64,000 nt of DNA from Chryseobacterium polytrichastri (GTDB lineage: Bacteria > Bacteroidota > Bacteroidia > Flavobacteriales > Weeksellaceae), in the NCBI RefSeq assembly GCF_900142445.1, contig NZ_FRAV01000027.1, forward strand, positions 1 to 64,000, read 5' to 3'. A program made the translations under genes and the position numbers. The notes under the pieces were generated by a model. The model had not been told where the DNA came from. It made no database searches and saw nothing but the letters and a program-made list of their open reading frames with translations. Numbering within the stretch: position 1 is the stretch's first letter; each line of letters opens with the position of its first letter. This document shows positions 17,693-26,458 of this stretch, piece after piece.

Positions 17693-18973
17693 ATGATGGA
17701 TTTACCTACAGAATGGAAACATTCAACTAATATTTACGAAGTCAACGTCAGACAATATACAAAAGAAGGAACTTTTAAAGCATTCGAAAAAGAAATGCCA
17801 CGCTTGAAATCAATGGGAGTGAAAACCCTTTGGTTTATGCCGATTACTCCCATTGCTCAGGAAAATAAAAAAGGAAGCTTGGGGAGTCCTTATGCAGCTT
17901 CAGATTATACGTCTATCAATCCTGAATTTGGAACATTAAACGATTTCAAACACATGGTAAATGAAGCTCATAGATTGGGATTTAAAGTGATCATTGACTG
18001 GGTTGCCAATCATACCGGATGGGATCATGTATGGACAAAAACGAATCCTGAATTCTATTTAAAAGATTCTGATGGGAAATTCCATATCGCTTCAGGAATG
18101 GATGATATTATTGAACTAGATTATTCAAACCAAGAAATGCGATTGGCAATGATTGATGCCATGAAATTCTGGATAAAAGAAACGGATATTGACGGGTTTA
18201 GATGCGACTTAGCCTCTTGGGTAGAAGTTGATTTTTGGGAACAGGCACGTCCAGCCGTTGAAACCCTAAAACCTCTTTTCTGGTTGGGCGAATTTGATGA
18301 ATTGGAAAGTCCTGAATATGGAAAGGTTTTCGATGCAAGCTATTCTTGGAAATGGATGCATACTTCTGCAGATTATTACAGTAAAAATATGCCTTTACAG
18401 GATTTAAAGAACCTGTTAATTCAATATTCTAACATAGGAGATTCTTCTATGAGAGCTTGGTTTACCTCAAACCACGATGAAAATTCTTGGAATGGAACGG
18501 AATATGAAAAGTATGGCGATATCGCGAAGCCAATGGCTGTATTTTCTGCAACATGGAATGGTATTCCGTTATTATATTCCGGGCAAGAGCTTCCCAATAT
18601 GAAAAGATTGGAATTCTTTGAAAAAGATGCAATTGAATGGACGAATACCTATCAAGCTGCAGATTTTTATAAAACATTATTAAGCTTAAAATCTTCAAAT
18701 CCTGCTTTGCGAGGAGGAGATCCAAATGTTGGAACTTATCTTTTAAACACTACAGCAAACGATAAAATATTAGCTTACCTAAGAAAGAATGGGGACAATG
18801 AAGTTTTGGTGGTGCTTAATATGTCAAAGGAGCCTGCAGATTTCAGCATCCAGGATGACAACCTTTCTGGAAGCTTTAAAAATGTTTTTGAAGGAACAAA
18901 AAAAGATTTCAACAACGGAAAAGATTTCAATTTCAAAGTTTCAGATTATGCTGTATTTGAAAAAATAATCTAG
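17693..18973 (+). CDS. GH13 alpha-amylase-family glycosidase
   Basis: A 426-residue glycoside hydrolase of family 13, with no signal peptide and therefore probably cytoplasmic. The four family motifs are present: DWVANHTGW (region I), GFRCDLASWV with nucleophile Asp172, WLGEFDE with acid/base Glu200, and TSNHDENSW with Asp262. It is a compact TIM barrel plus a C-terminal beta domain, without starch-binding modules. It should hydrolyse alpha-1,4-linked glucose oligomers or a related glucoside; exact specificity is open. Two adjacent ATG codons at 17693 and 17696 are possible starts. It stands alone, followed by a hairpin at 19036. Confidence 0.92.
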   Translation: MMDLPTEWKHSTNIYEVNVRQYTKEGTFKAFEKEMPRLKSMGVKTLWFMPITPIAQENKKGSLGSPYAASDYTSINPEFGTLNDFKHMVNEAHRLGFKVIIDWVANHTGWDHVWTKTNPEFYLKDSDGKFHIASGMDDIIELDYSNQEMRLAMIDAMKFWIKETDIDGFRCDLASWVEVDFWEQARPAVETLKPLFWLGEFDELESPEYGKVFDASYSWKWMHTSADYYSKNMPLQDLKNLLIQYSNIGDSSMRAWFTSNHDENSWNGTEYEKYGDIAKPMAVFSATWNGIPLLYSGQELPNMKRLEFFEKDAIEWTNTYQAADFYKTLLSLKSSNPALRGGDPNVGTYLLNTTANDKILAYLRKNGDNEVLVVLNMSKEPADFSIQDDNLSGSFKNVFEGTKKDFNNGKDFNFKVSDYAVFEKII

Positions 18974-19035
18974 ATTATTAAATTTTGGATGAAAATATAA
19001 AAATTCTTATATTTAAAAATAATATAACGAATGGG

Positions 19036-19085
19036 AGCGGGCTTTAGCCCGCTTTTTAATGTAAATGAATAAAGGCTTTAGCCAA
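19036..19085 (+). repeat. GGCTTTAGCC repeat, copy 2, possibly the glycosidase terminator
   Basis: AGCGGGCTTTAGCCCGCT is a strong palindrome followed by TTTT, then 20 bases later a second GGCTTTAGCC. The layout matches 79-135. The first half could also work as a transcription terminator for the gene ending at 18973. Confidence 0.6.
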
Positions 19086-19093
19086 ACATACCA

Positions 19094-19534
19094 ATGAATA
19101 AAAGAGAAATTTTAGATATCATAAAAACAAAGATCTCAGAAAAAATTCAAAATTTTGAAAATCTCATTGCTGAAACGCGTGCTTCAAGCAACGATACCAA
19201 GAGTTCGATGGGAGATAAATACGAGACAGGGAGAGAAATGCTTCAGCAAGAAATTAATAATTTGCAAAGACAGTTGAATGAAACTTTAAATCAACAAAGT
19301 ATTATTCAGAAAATAAATGCCGAACCATCTTCTAAAGTACAAAATGGAGCGTTGGTAAAAACGAATAAAGGATTGTTTTATATTGCTGCCTCTTTAGGGG
19401 AAATTGTTTCAGAAGGTCAAAAAATAATGACAGTTTCCGTAGAGTCACCTCTTGTAAAAGCAATGTTTGGTAAGGAAATTGAAGAGACATTTACGATAAA
19501 TGATATTCATCAAACGATTGAGAATATTTGGTAA
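19094..19534 (+). CDS. Coiled-coil protein with GreA/GreB-like C-terminal part
   Basis: A 146-residue cytoplasmic protein. Residues 1-75 are a charged helical hairpin (KISEKIQNFENLIAETRASS, then GREMLQQEINNLQRQLNETL), and the C-terminal half (ALVKTNKGLFYIAASLGEIV and following) resembles the FKBP-like part of GreA/GreB elongation factors. Flavobacterial relatives are often named 3-oxoacyl-ACP synthase in databases; nothing here supports that, and no catalytic Cys-His-Asn set exists. A role at RNA polymerase is possible but not shown. It is followed after 17 bases by the repeat protein. Confidence 0.7.
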   Translation: MNKREILDIIKTKISEKIQNFENLIAETRASSNDTKSSMGDKYETGREMLQQEINNLQRQLNETLNQQSIIQKINAEPSSKVQNGALVKTNKGLFYIAASLGEIVSEGQKIMTVSVESPLVKAMFGKEIEETFTINDIHQTIENIW

Positions 19535-19551
19535 ACGAATTCTTTATTAAA

Positions 19552-20196
19552 ATGAAAAACTTATTTCTGATTACTTTTTTGCTAGGCAATATCTTTCTTA
19601 ATGCTCAAATGCGGGCTCATGTTTCTTGGAATTCCTATGATGTAGAATCTGTGGATATTTCAATTGGTGATATCACGGTTAATCTTAGTAAAGATGGACA
19701 AATAACGAATTTTTATTCTGAGAGCCTAAATGGAAATGTTGACTATAATGAAGATAAGAATTTTGATCAATACAAATTCGGAAAATTGAAAAGCATCGGA
19801 AATGTTAAAATTGATTATTGGGATGACTTCAATAAAAATGATCCGAAAGTGGGTAAAATAAAAAGCATTGGAGATCTAAAAATTGATTATTGGGATTCTA
19901 TTGGTTTTGATAAAGATAAACTGGGAAAGGTAAAAACAGTAGGGAATGTTTCTATTGATTACTATGAAAATGATATTATAGATAACAGTAGGTTGGGGAA
20001 ATTAAAATCTATTGGGAATGTTTCTATTGACTATGGAACCAAAGATATTATAGACCAGAGTAAATATAAAAAACTGATAAAGTTCGGTTCGGTAAATCTT
20101 GACTATTGGAATGATAAGATCATGGAAAAAGAAAAATTTGGAAAACTGAAATCTATAAAGGGAAATTCAAAAGATGTAATGGTGATATTATTATAA
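19552..20196 (+). CDS. Secreted protein of five 24-residue repeats
   Basis: A 214-residue exported protein; the ATG at 19552 gives a signal peptide (MKNLFLITFLLGNIFLNAQ), whereas a TTG at 19528 would spoil it. From 19774 to 20133 five units of exactly 24 residues follow the pattern K-x-G-K-[LIV]-K-[ST]-[IV]-G-[ND]-[VL]-x-[IL]-D-Y-x(9), and a partial sixth unit ends the chain. The alternating hydrophobic pattern suggests stacked beta strands. No T9SS tail or lipobox is visible, so it is probably periplasmic or released. Not recognised as a named family. Confidence 0.75.
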   Translation: MKNLFLITFLLGNIFLNAQMRAHVSWNSYDVESVDISIGDITVNLSKDGQITNFYSESLNGNVDYNEDKNFDQYKFGKLKSIGNVKIDYWDDFNKNDPKVGKIKSIGDLKIDYWDSIGFDKDKLGKVKTVGNVSIDYYENDIIDNSRLGKLKSIGNVSIDYGTKDIIDQSKYKKLIKFGSVNLDYWNDKIMEKEKFGKLKSIKGNSKDVMVILL

Positions 20197-20240
20197 CTTA
20201 AAAGCATAACCAAAAAGATACCCAACAAAATAAATTATAG

Positions 20241-20270
20241 AAAGCATTCATAAAAGTGAATGCTTTTTTT
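20241..20270 (+). terminator. Terminator after the 24-residue-repeat gene
   Basis: AAGCATTCA and TGAATGCTT pair around a 6-base loop (TAAAAG) and run into seven T bases. Confidence 0.8.
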
Positions 20271-20336
20271 ATGACTTATGATAACCAAAAATCGCTTATA
20301 TTTTTTTAAATTTGAAGCTTAAAAATAGCCCTTACA

Positions 20337-21131
20337 ATGCAAAATTACTTAGACCTCTTACAACATATTTTAGACAATGGAACCGATAAAACTGATAGAA
20401 CAGGTACTGGAACAAGAAGTGTTTTCGGATATCAGCTGAGATATGATCTGTCTAAAGGTTTCCCTTTGGTAACAACTAAAAAAGTGCATTTGAAGTCTAT
20501 TATTTATGAACTTCTTTGGTTCTTGAAAGGAGATACAAATATTAAATATCTAAATGACAACGGAGTAAGCATCTGGAACGAATGGGCGAACGAAAACGGA
20601 GATTTGGGTCCTGTTTACGGAGCACAATGGAGAAGTTGGAACGGAGCAGACGGGAAAATTGTGGATCAGATTACTGAAGTTATTGATCAGATTAAAAAAA
20701 ATCCAGACTCTAGAAGATTGATCGTTTCTGCATGGAACGTTGCTGAAATTCCGAATATGGCATTGGCGCCTTGTCATGCATTATTCCAGTTTTATGTAGC
20801 AGATGGAAAATTATCACTTCAACTGTATCAAAGAAGTGCAGATGTTTTCCTTGGAGTTCCGTTTAATATTGCGAGCTACGCATTGTTATTAATGATGGTT
20901 GCGCAGGTTTGTGACCTTGAAGTTGGAGATTATGTTCACAGTTTTGGAGATGTTCATATTTACAATAATCATTTTGAGCAGGTAAACAGACAGCTTTCAA
21001 GAGAAACAAGAGCACTTCCAACTATGAAATTGAATCCGGAAATTAAAGATATTTTTGGTTTTAATTTTGAAGATTTTACCTTGGAAAATTATGATCCGCA
21101 TCCGGGAATTAAAGCGCCAGTAGCGATCTAA
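20337..21131 (+). CDS. thyA: Thymidylate synthase
   Basis: Converts dUMP to dTMP using methylenetetrahydrofolate, in the cytoplasm. At 264 residues it has the length of the E. coli enzyme and keeps nearly all of its landmarks: [18 protein letters not shown] for phosphate and folate contacts, nucleophile Cys146 in [31 protein letters not shown], and the C-terminal [19 protein letters not shown] box at 20307-20314 lies just upstream. It stands alone between a terminator and the toxin-antitoxin genes. Confidence 0.98.
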   Translation: MQNYLDLLQHILDNGTDKTDRTGTGTRSVFGYQLRYDLSKGFPLVTTKKVHLKSIIYELLWFLKGDTNIKYLNDNGVSIWNEWANENGDLGPVYGAQWRSWNGADGKIVDQITEVIDQIKKNPDSRRLIVSAWNVAEIPNMALAPCHALFQFYVADGKLSLQLYQRSADVFLGVPFNIASYALLLMMVAQVCDLEVGDYVHSFGDVHIYNNHFEQVNRQLSRETRALPTMKLNPEIKDIFGFNFEDFTLENYDPHPGIKAPVAI

Positions 21132-21187
21132 TTTTGCTAAAATAATTTTTGTAATTATTTCATTAACTTTGATTAAATTCAAAATGC

Positions 21188-21430
21188 ATGGAAATTAAAA
21201 TAAGTTTAGACGAATATGCAGATGTTGATTTCATCAAAAAACTTTTATCTCAGATAAAGGGAATAAATAATATTGAAATTTCTGAAAATGAAAAAACTTA
21301 TTCCTGGAATGAGCTTGAAGACTCAGAGCATTTTGGAAAGGTGATGGAGCAAAGTGAGAATGATTATAAAAGCGGAAAAACTCAGGAACTGACAGATGAT
21401 TTATTAAATGAAATATTTAATAAAAAATGA
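21188..21430 (+). CDS. Putative antitoxin of a ParE/RelE-type module
   Basis: An 80-residue acidic protein whose stop overlaps the start of the next gene by four bases (ATGA), the usual layout of an antitoxin gene before its toxin. It begins with a beta-rich segment (EIKISLDEYADVDFIKKLLSQIKGINNIEI) and ends in a helical, acidic tail likely to wrap the toxin. The N-terminal part closely resembles the orphan protein at 21805-22038. It should neutralise the downstream protein and may repress the operon. The assignment rests on layout and size. Confidence 0.72.
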   Translation: MEIKISLDEYADVDFIKKLLSQIKGINNIEISENEKTYSWNELEDSEHFGKVMEQSENDYKSGKTQELTDDLLNEIFNKK

Positions 21431-21735
21431 AAATAATAATTTCAGAAACTGCGAGAATTTCGCTGGATGAAATTATAGATTTTCTACAAGTGAAATGGAC
21501 TGCAAAAGAAATCGCTGTTTTACAAACTGATATTAGGAAATTTAGACAAACAATGATCGATGGCATTATAAAACATCAATCTTTAGAAAAATCTCCAAAT
21601 ATAAAATTTACGCTTATTGGTAAGAAACAGATTAAGCTATTTTATGAAATCAAAACAGAGGAAATTGTTATTAAGCTATTTTGGCACTGCAAAAAAGATC
21701 CATTAAAATTAAAACATCTTCTTAATAAAGAATAG
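21427..21735 (+). CDS. RelE/ParE-superfamily toxin
   Basis: A 102-residue basic protein with the RelE/ParE layout: an N-terminal helical hairpin (ETARISLDEIIDFLQVKWTA) and C-terminal strands (IKFTLIGKKQIKLFYEIKTE, VIKLFWHCKKDPLKL). Members either cleave mRNA on the ribosome or inhibit gyrase; the sequence does not decide which. It is coupled to the upstream antitoxin by a four-base overlap and followed by a terminator at 21741-21772. Confidence 0.8.
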   Translation: MKIIISETARISLDEIIDFLQVKWTAKEIAVLQTDIRKFRQTMIDGIIKHQSLEKSPNIKFTLIGKKQIKLFYEIKTEEIVIKLFWHCKKDPLKLKHLLNKE

Positions 21736-21740
21736 AAACT

Positions 21741-21772
21741 AAAGTGAAGCCTACAAACTTCGCTTTTTTTGT
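21741..21772 (+). terminator. Terminator after the toxin gene
   Basis: AAAGTGAAG and CTTCGCTTT pair around an 8-base loop and are followed by TTTT. Confidence 0.75.
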
Positions 21773-21804
21773 AACTTTCAAATCAAATTTTCAACTTATA
21801 CAAT

Positions 21805-22038
21805 ATGAAATATCTAAAAATTACGATAGAAGAAAATGCAGATGCTGAAAAACTGAAAGAAGTTTTACTTCAGATAAAAGGAGTGGATGGTATAGAAATT
21901 ATTGACGATGAAAACCCGGAAAGCGAATTGAAAAAAGCTTTTAACAAAACTAAAGAGCAGTTTAAAAAAGGAGATTACGAAACGGTAGTCAATGATATTT
22001 TCGATATTTTAACAAAAAATAATTCTAAAAATAATTAA
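21805..22038 (+). CDS. Orphan antitoxin-like protein
   Basis: A 77-residue protein resembling the antitoxin at 21188 (shared pattern: KITIEENADAEKLKEVLLQIKGVDGIEI against KISLDEYADVDFIKKLLSQIKGINNIEI), with a charged helical tail. No toxin-sized gene follows; the next gene, 10 bases on, is an aminopeptidase. It may be a leftover of a duplicated module, or an antidote kept for cross-protection. Its stop-to-start spacing suggests co-transcription with the peptidase. Confidence 0.65.
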   Translation: MKYLKITIEENADAEKLKEVLLQIKGVDGIEIIDDENPESELKKAFNKTKEQFKKGDYETVVNDIFDILTKNNSKNN

Positions 22039-22047
22039 TAAATAAAG

Positions 22048-24561
22048 ATGAAAAAGGCCATTTTATCGATTGCTATATTGGGTGGGATTTTCTTTTCCGT
22101 AAATGTATCGGCACAAACCGAAACTTCAGGCAGAGAAAAGGTGTATAGAGCTACTCATACCAAAGTAACAGAGCTAAAACATACCAAACTTAAAGTAAAT
22201 TTTGATTATCAGAAGGAACAAATGAACGGGGAAGAATGGTTAACCGCTTCACCTTATTTTTATCCTACCAACGAATTAACGCTTGATGCTAAAGGAATGT
22301 TGGTTCATGAGGTTGCTTTAGATAACAACGGCAAAAGATCTCCTTTAAAATATGAATATAAAAATGATGTTTTAAAGATTAATTTAGATAAAACCTATCA
22401 GAAGAATCAGGATTATACAGTTTATATTAAATATACTTCTCGCCCAAACGAAGTTAAGCAACAGGGAAGTATGGCAATTAATGATGCGAAAGGATTGTAT
22501 TTCATTAATGCACAGGGAAAAGATCCGGACATGCCAACTCAGATCTGGGCACAGGGAGAAACAGAGTCTTCTTCGGCTTGGTTCCCAACTATCGATAAAC
22601 CGAATCAAAAGTCTACTCAGGAAATTTACATGACGGTTCCGGATAAATATGTGACGCTTTCAAACGGGATAATGAAAGATTCTCAAAAAGAATCAAACGG
22701 ATTGAGAACTGATCATTGGGTGATGGATAAGAGACATTCAACCTATCTTTTCTTTATGGGAGTGGGTGAGTATGCAATCGTTAAAGATAAATGGAAAAAT
22801 ACTCCGGTAGACTATTATATTGAGAAGGAATATGAGCCGTATGCAAAACAGATTTACGGAAATACACCTGAAATGATTGAGTTTTTCTCGAAAAAAATGG
22901 GCTACGATTATCCTTGGGCAAAATATGCACAAATTTCGGGAAGAGATTATGTAAGTGGTGCGATGGAAAATACCACGGCAACCCTTCACGGAAGTGATAT
23001 ATTACAAAAACCCGGACAGTTGATTGATGAAAATAAATGGGAAGACACCATTGCGCATGAGTTATTTCACCATTGGTTTGGAGATTTGGTAACTGCAGAA
23101 AGTTGGAGTAATCTTACAGTAAATGAATCTTTTGCGAATTATTCCGAATACCTTTGGAACGAATATAAGTACGGAAAAGATCAGGCAGATTATCACCAAT
23201 TAGAAGATGTTGACAGATACATTCATAATCCTTCCGATTTCAAGAAAAACTTGGTGAGATTTAATTATGAGTCTCGTGAAGATGTTTTTGATTTAGTGAC
23301 TTACCAAAAAGGTGGCGGAATTCTTCATATGTTAAGAAACTATCTTGGTGATGATGCTTTCTTTGCGGGAATGAATGATTATTTAAAAACCAATGAATAT
23401 CAGAATGCAGAAGCACATCAATTAAGATTATCATTTGAAAAAGTTTCCGGTAAAGACCTAAATTGGTTCTTTAATCAATGGTATTTCGGAAGTGGAAATC
23501 CAAAATTGAATTATTCGTCAACTTTTGAACCTGTTAAAAAACAAGTTACTGTAACAATTAATCAAACTCAGGAACAGCCTTTTGAATTTCCTTTGGCAAT
23601 TGATGTGTATGATAATGGGAAGCCAAAAAGATATAATGTTTGGGTAAATGCAGAAGCAAAAAATACATTCAATTTTGATGTTTCTAAAACACCGGATTTA
23701 ATTAATATCAATGCAGATGGTGTTTTGGTAGCAGAGATTACCGATACAAAAACGCCTGAACAATATTTAATGCAGTTTACGAATTCAAAAGAATTTAAAA
23801 ACAGATATGCTGCTTTGAATGGAATTAAAGATCAGGTTGGAAAAAATCCTACAGCAACAAAATTATTGGCTGCCGGTATAAAAGATCCTTATTTCAGAGT
23901 GAGAATAAAAGCATTGGAACTGATGGATTTATCTAATCCTGAACAGATGAAAGCTTTAGGGACAGAGGTTGAAAAAATAGCATCTAATGATCCTAAAACT
24001 TTGACTCAGGCTGCTGCAATTAATGCTTTAGCAAAAACTAAGGATAAAAAATACCTTCCGATTTTTGAAAAAGGAGTGAATGCTGTTTCGAATGCTGTGA
24101 GAGGGAATTCGTTAGCAGCTATTGCAACCATTGATCCTACAAAAATTGGTTCTTTAGCAGATAAGATTGATCTAAACGGAGCTTCAGAAAATCTATTGAC
24201 ACAAATGTTGCCGATTGTTGTTAAAAATAAAGTGACTTCTCAAATGGCTAATATTGCTCCGATAGTTGCATTTTATCCTTTCGTGAAATTTCAAAATCCT
24301 GAATTGGGGAAATCTGCTGAAGATGGATTTAATTGGATCATGACTTCAGATAATTTGAAAGCTACAGAAAGTATTACTAAAATGTTGTCCCGTGCAAAAG
24401 GACAAATGGGAGATAATGCACAAGCAAAAATGATGATTTCTCAAATGTTGAAAGACGGTCTGAATAAAAAAATGGATTTATTAAAACAAAATCCTCAAAA
24501 AGCATCAAGTATCAATCCACAAATTGATGCCATTAATAAAGCGATTGAAGATTTTAAATAA
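22048..24561 (+). CDS. M1-family zinc aminopeptidase, exported
   Basis: An 837-residue metallopeptidase with a signal peptide (ending NVSAQ), so periplasmic or outer. The M1 features are complete: substrate-anchoring GAMEN (GAMENTTAT), zinc motif His337-Glu338-x-x-His341, and Glu360 18 residues later in NESFANYSEYLWNEY. The C-terminal third (KNRYAALNGIKDQVGKNPTA and onward) is a HEAT-like helical repeat domain common in M1 enzymes. It removes N-terminal residues from peptides, probably for nutrition. A terminator follows. Confidence 0.95.
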   Translation: MKKAILSIAILGGIFFSVNVSAQTETSGREKVYRATHTKVTELKHTKLKVNFDYQKEQMNGEEWLTASPYFYPTNELTLDAKGMLVHEVALDNNGKRSPLKYEYKNDVLKINLDKTYQKNQDYTVYIKYTSRPNEVKQQGSMAINDAKGLYFINAQGKDPDMPTQIWAQGETESSSAWFPTIDKPNQKSTQEIYMTVPDKYVTLSNGIMKDSQKESNGLRTDHWVMDKRHSTYLFFMGVGEYAIVKDKWKNTPVDYYIEKEYEPYAKQIYGNTPEMIEFFSKKMGYDYPWAKYAQISGRDYVSGAMENTTATLHGSDILQKPGQLIDENKWEDTIAHELFHHWFGDLVTAESWSNLTVNESFANYSEYLWNEYKYGKDQADYHQLEDVDRYIHNPSDFKKNLVRFNYESREDVFDLVTYQKGGGILHMLRNYLGDDAFFAGMNDYLKTNEYQNAEAHQLRLSFEKVSGKDLNWFFNQWYFGSGNPKLNYSSTFEPVKKQVTVTINQTQEQPFEFPLAIDVYDNGKPKRYNVWVNAEAKNTFNFDVSKTPDLININADGVLVAEITDTKTPEQYLMQFTNSKEFKNRYAALNGIKDQVGKNPTATKLLAAGIKDPYFRVRIKALELMDLSNPEQMKALGTEVEKIASNDPKTLTQAAAINALAKTKDKKYLPIFEKGVNAVSNAVRGNSLAAIATIDPTKIGSLADKIDLNGASENLLTQMLPIVVKNKVTSQMANIAPIVAFYPFVKFQNPELGKSAEDGFNWIMTSDNLKATESITKMLSRAKGQMGDNAQAKMMISQMLKDGLNKKMDLLKQNPQKASSINPQIDAINKAIEDFK

Positions 24562-24583
24562 TAAAAGCAAATTATAAGTTTTT

Positions 24584-24613
24584 AAAGCATCTCATTTTGG
24601 GATGCTTTTTTTG
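24584..24613 (+). terminator. Terminator after the M1 aminopeptidase gene
   Basis: AAAGCATC and GATGCTTT form the stem, followed by TTTTT. Confidence 0.8.
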
Positions 24614-24700
24614 TAAATTAGGATTAATGCTAAAAAACAGGTGAATAATGAACCTTATTTTGGATTATCTTTTATAATTTAGTATTAAAATTACAGAATT

Positions 24701-26029
24701 ATGACTTTTGGAATTGAAGCTGCAAGTTATCACGTGCCATCTTTATATTTGGAAATTAAAGATTTAGCAGAAAAAAGAGGAATTGAACCCGCAAAATTAG
24801 AAAAAGGATTAGGGTTGCATAAAATGGGATTTCCCGATGTTCATGAAGATGCAGCTACTTTTGCAGCAGAATCTTTATTAAAATTAATACAAGATTATAC
24901 GATTAACCCAAAAGATATTGCCAGAATTTACTTAGGAACAGAGAGTGCTTTAGATGCAGCGAAACCAACTGCTTCATATGCAATGCAGATGGTAGAAAAA
25001 GTATTGGAAAAAGAATTCGGTGAAAGATGTTTTAGAAACTGTGATGTGGTAGATATGACTTTTGCTTGTGTGGGAGCGGTAGATGCATTGCATAATTCTT
25101 TAGATTTTGTAAGAGTAAATCCGGACAAAAAAGCAATCGTGATCGCCAGCGATTATGCGAAATACGAATTGGCTTCTTCAGGTGAATATACGCAAGGAGG
25201 GGGGGCTGTATCTTTATTGATCTCTTCAAACCCAGATTTGCTGGAAATTGAAAACAATTGGGGAGTGGCAACAGAAAGTGTTTTTGACTTTTTCAAACCA
25301 AGACGTCAGTATAAGAAAGAAGACTTAACAAATGCTTCTGAATCTTTCCCAGATAAAATTGAAATCTTTACGGATGAACCTGTTTTTGATGGACAATATT
25401 CCAACCAATGTTATCAAGACAGAATTAGAGAAGCCTACAATCACTATAAAGAAATTACAGGAAAAAGCAAGCCTTATGAAAATTGGAAATATTTGATTTT
25501 CCACCTTCCGTATGCTTTTCATGGTAAAAGAGTTTTTACAGAAATCTACAGTTTAGAAAATGAACTTTCATATGAGACTCCAGAAGAACAAAAAGCGGTG
25601 GCGAAGTCTGAAAAATATATTCAGTTTATTAACGATACGATAGAAAAATCACAAAGAGCTTCTTCCGAAATTGGTAATATGTATACTGCTTCTATTTTCA
25701 TGGCATTACTTTCTGCATTACAAACTTCTTTTAATGAAAACGAAGAATTAAAAGGTTCCGAAATAGGATTTTTAGGCTACGGAAGTGGTTCAAAATCTAA
25801 AGTATTCGTAGGAAAAGTGTCTGAAAACTGGAAAACGGTTGTCGCAAAATGGAATTTATTTGAAGGCTTAAAAAACAGAACTGCCATTGATTTTGAAACC
25901 TATGAAAAACTACATAGAAAGCAATTAGAAGAATCTGTTAATGAAAATTATAAAGGGTTTGGATTACAATCCATTGAATTGGAAAATCCTGTTTTAAAAG
26001 GAGCAAGATATTATACTTATAAGTACTAA
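24701..26029 (+). CDS. mvaS: Hydroxymethylglutaryl-CoA synthase
   Basis: Condenses acetyl-CoA with acetoacetyl-CoA to HMG-CoA, the first committed step of the mevalonate route used by flavobacteria for isoprenoids. It is a 442-residue thiolase-fold protein. The nucleophile is the Cys in VDMTFACVGAVDAL, and GEYTQGGGAVSLLIS and LIFHLPYAFHGK, with the catalytic His, are typical of the family. A G7 tract at about 25199-25205 lies in the GGG codons. The gene is monocistronic, with a terminator at 26061-26089. The other mevalonate genes are not in the window. Confidence 0.9.
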   Translation: MTFGIEAASYHVPSLYLEIKDLAEKRGIEPAKLEKGLGLHKMGFPDVHEDAATFAAESLLKLIQDYTINPKDIARIYLGTESALDAAKPTASYAMQMVEKVLEKEFGERCFRNCDVVDMTFACVGAVDALHNSLDFVRVNPDKKAIVIASDYAKYELASSGEYTQGGGAVSLLISSNPDLLEIENNWGVATESVFDFFKPRRQYKKEDLTNASESFPDKIEIFTDEPVFDGQYSNQCYQDRIREAYNHYKEITGKSKPYENWKYLIFHLPYAFHGKRVFTEIYSLENELSYETPEEQKAVAKSEKYIQFINDTIEKSQRASSEIGNMYTASIFMALLSALQTSFNENEELKGSEIGFLGYGSGSKSKVFVGKVSENWKTVVAKWNLFEGLKNRTAIDFETYEKLHRKQLEESVNENYKGFGLQSIELENPVLKGARYYTYKY

Positions 26030-26060
26030 ATAAGCTATTAATTAAAAATTAATTTTGTTA

Positions 26061-26089
26061 AAACATCTCTTTATTTGAGGTGTTTTTTG
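26061..26089 (+). terminator. Terminator after the HMG-CoA synthase gene
   Basis: AACATCTC and GAGGTGTT pair around an 8-base loop, followed by TTTT. The rest of 26090-26458 is very AT-rich leader DNA with no gene and no clean promoter that I could pick out. Confidence 0.75.
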
Positions 26090-26458
26090 TTTTTTAAAGA
26101 AAAATTGGTGTTAAAATCACATGTAGAGTGTCAAATATATTGGATTGACAATGAAAGCTTGATTTATTTTATTTGATTTTTTTCTGAAATAGGTTTATTT
26201 AATCAATGCTATTTTATTATTTGATTTATAGATGGGAAATTTTTGTTTTTTTTTCGACCATTAAAAATATTTTAGCAAATGTAATTATTGTAGAATTTTT
26301 TCATATCACATAAAGAACCAATAGGTTAAGTTGTTTAAATTTTGTTAATGATAATTAATTATGTTTTTTTTAAACATTTGTTTATCAGTGTTTTGGTGAT
26401 TGTTCGTGTTAATATTTATTAACATATTTACAATCTTGAATACTAAAATCAAAAAAAC

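Noticed and set aside
19094-19534. 3-oxoacyl-ACP synthase function for the 146-residue protein
   Set aside because: Too short, with no thiolase fold or catalytic residues; the name appears to be a database carry-over.
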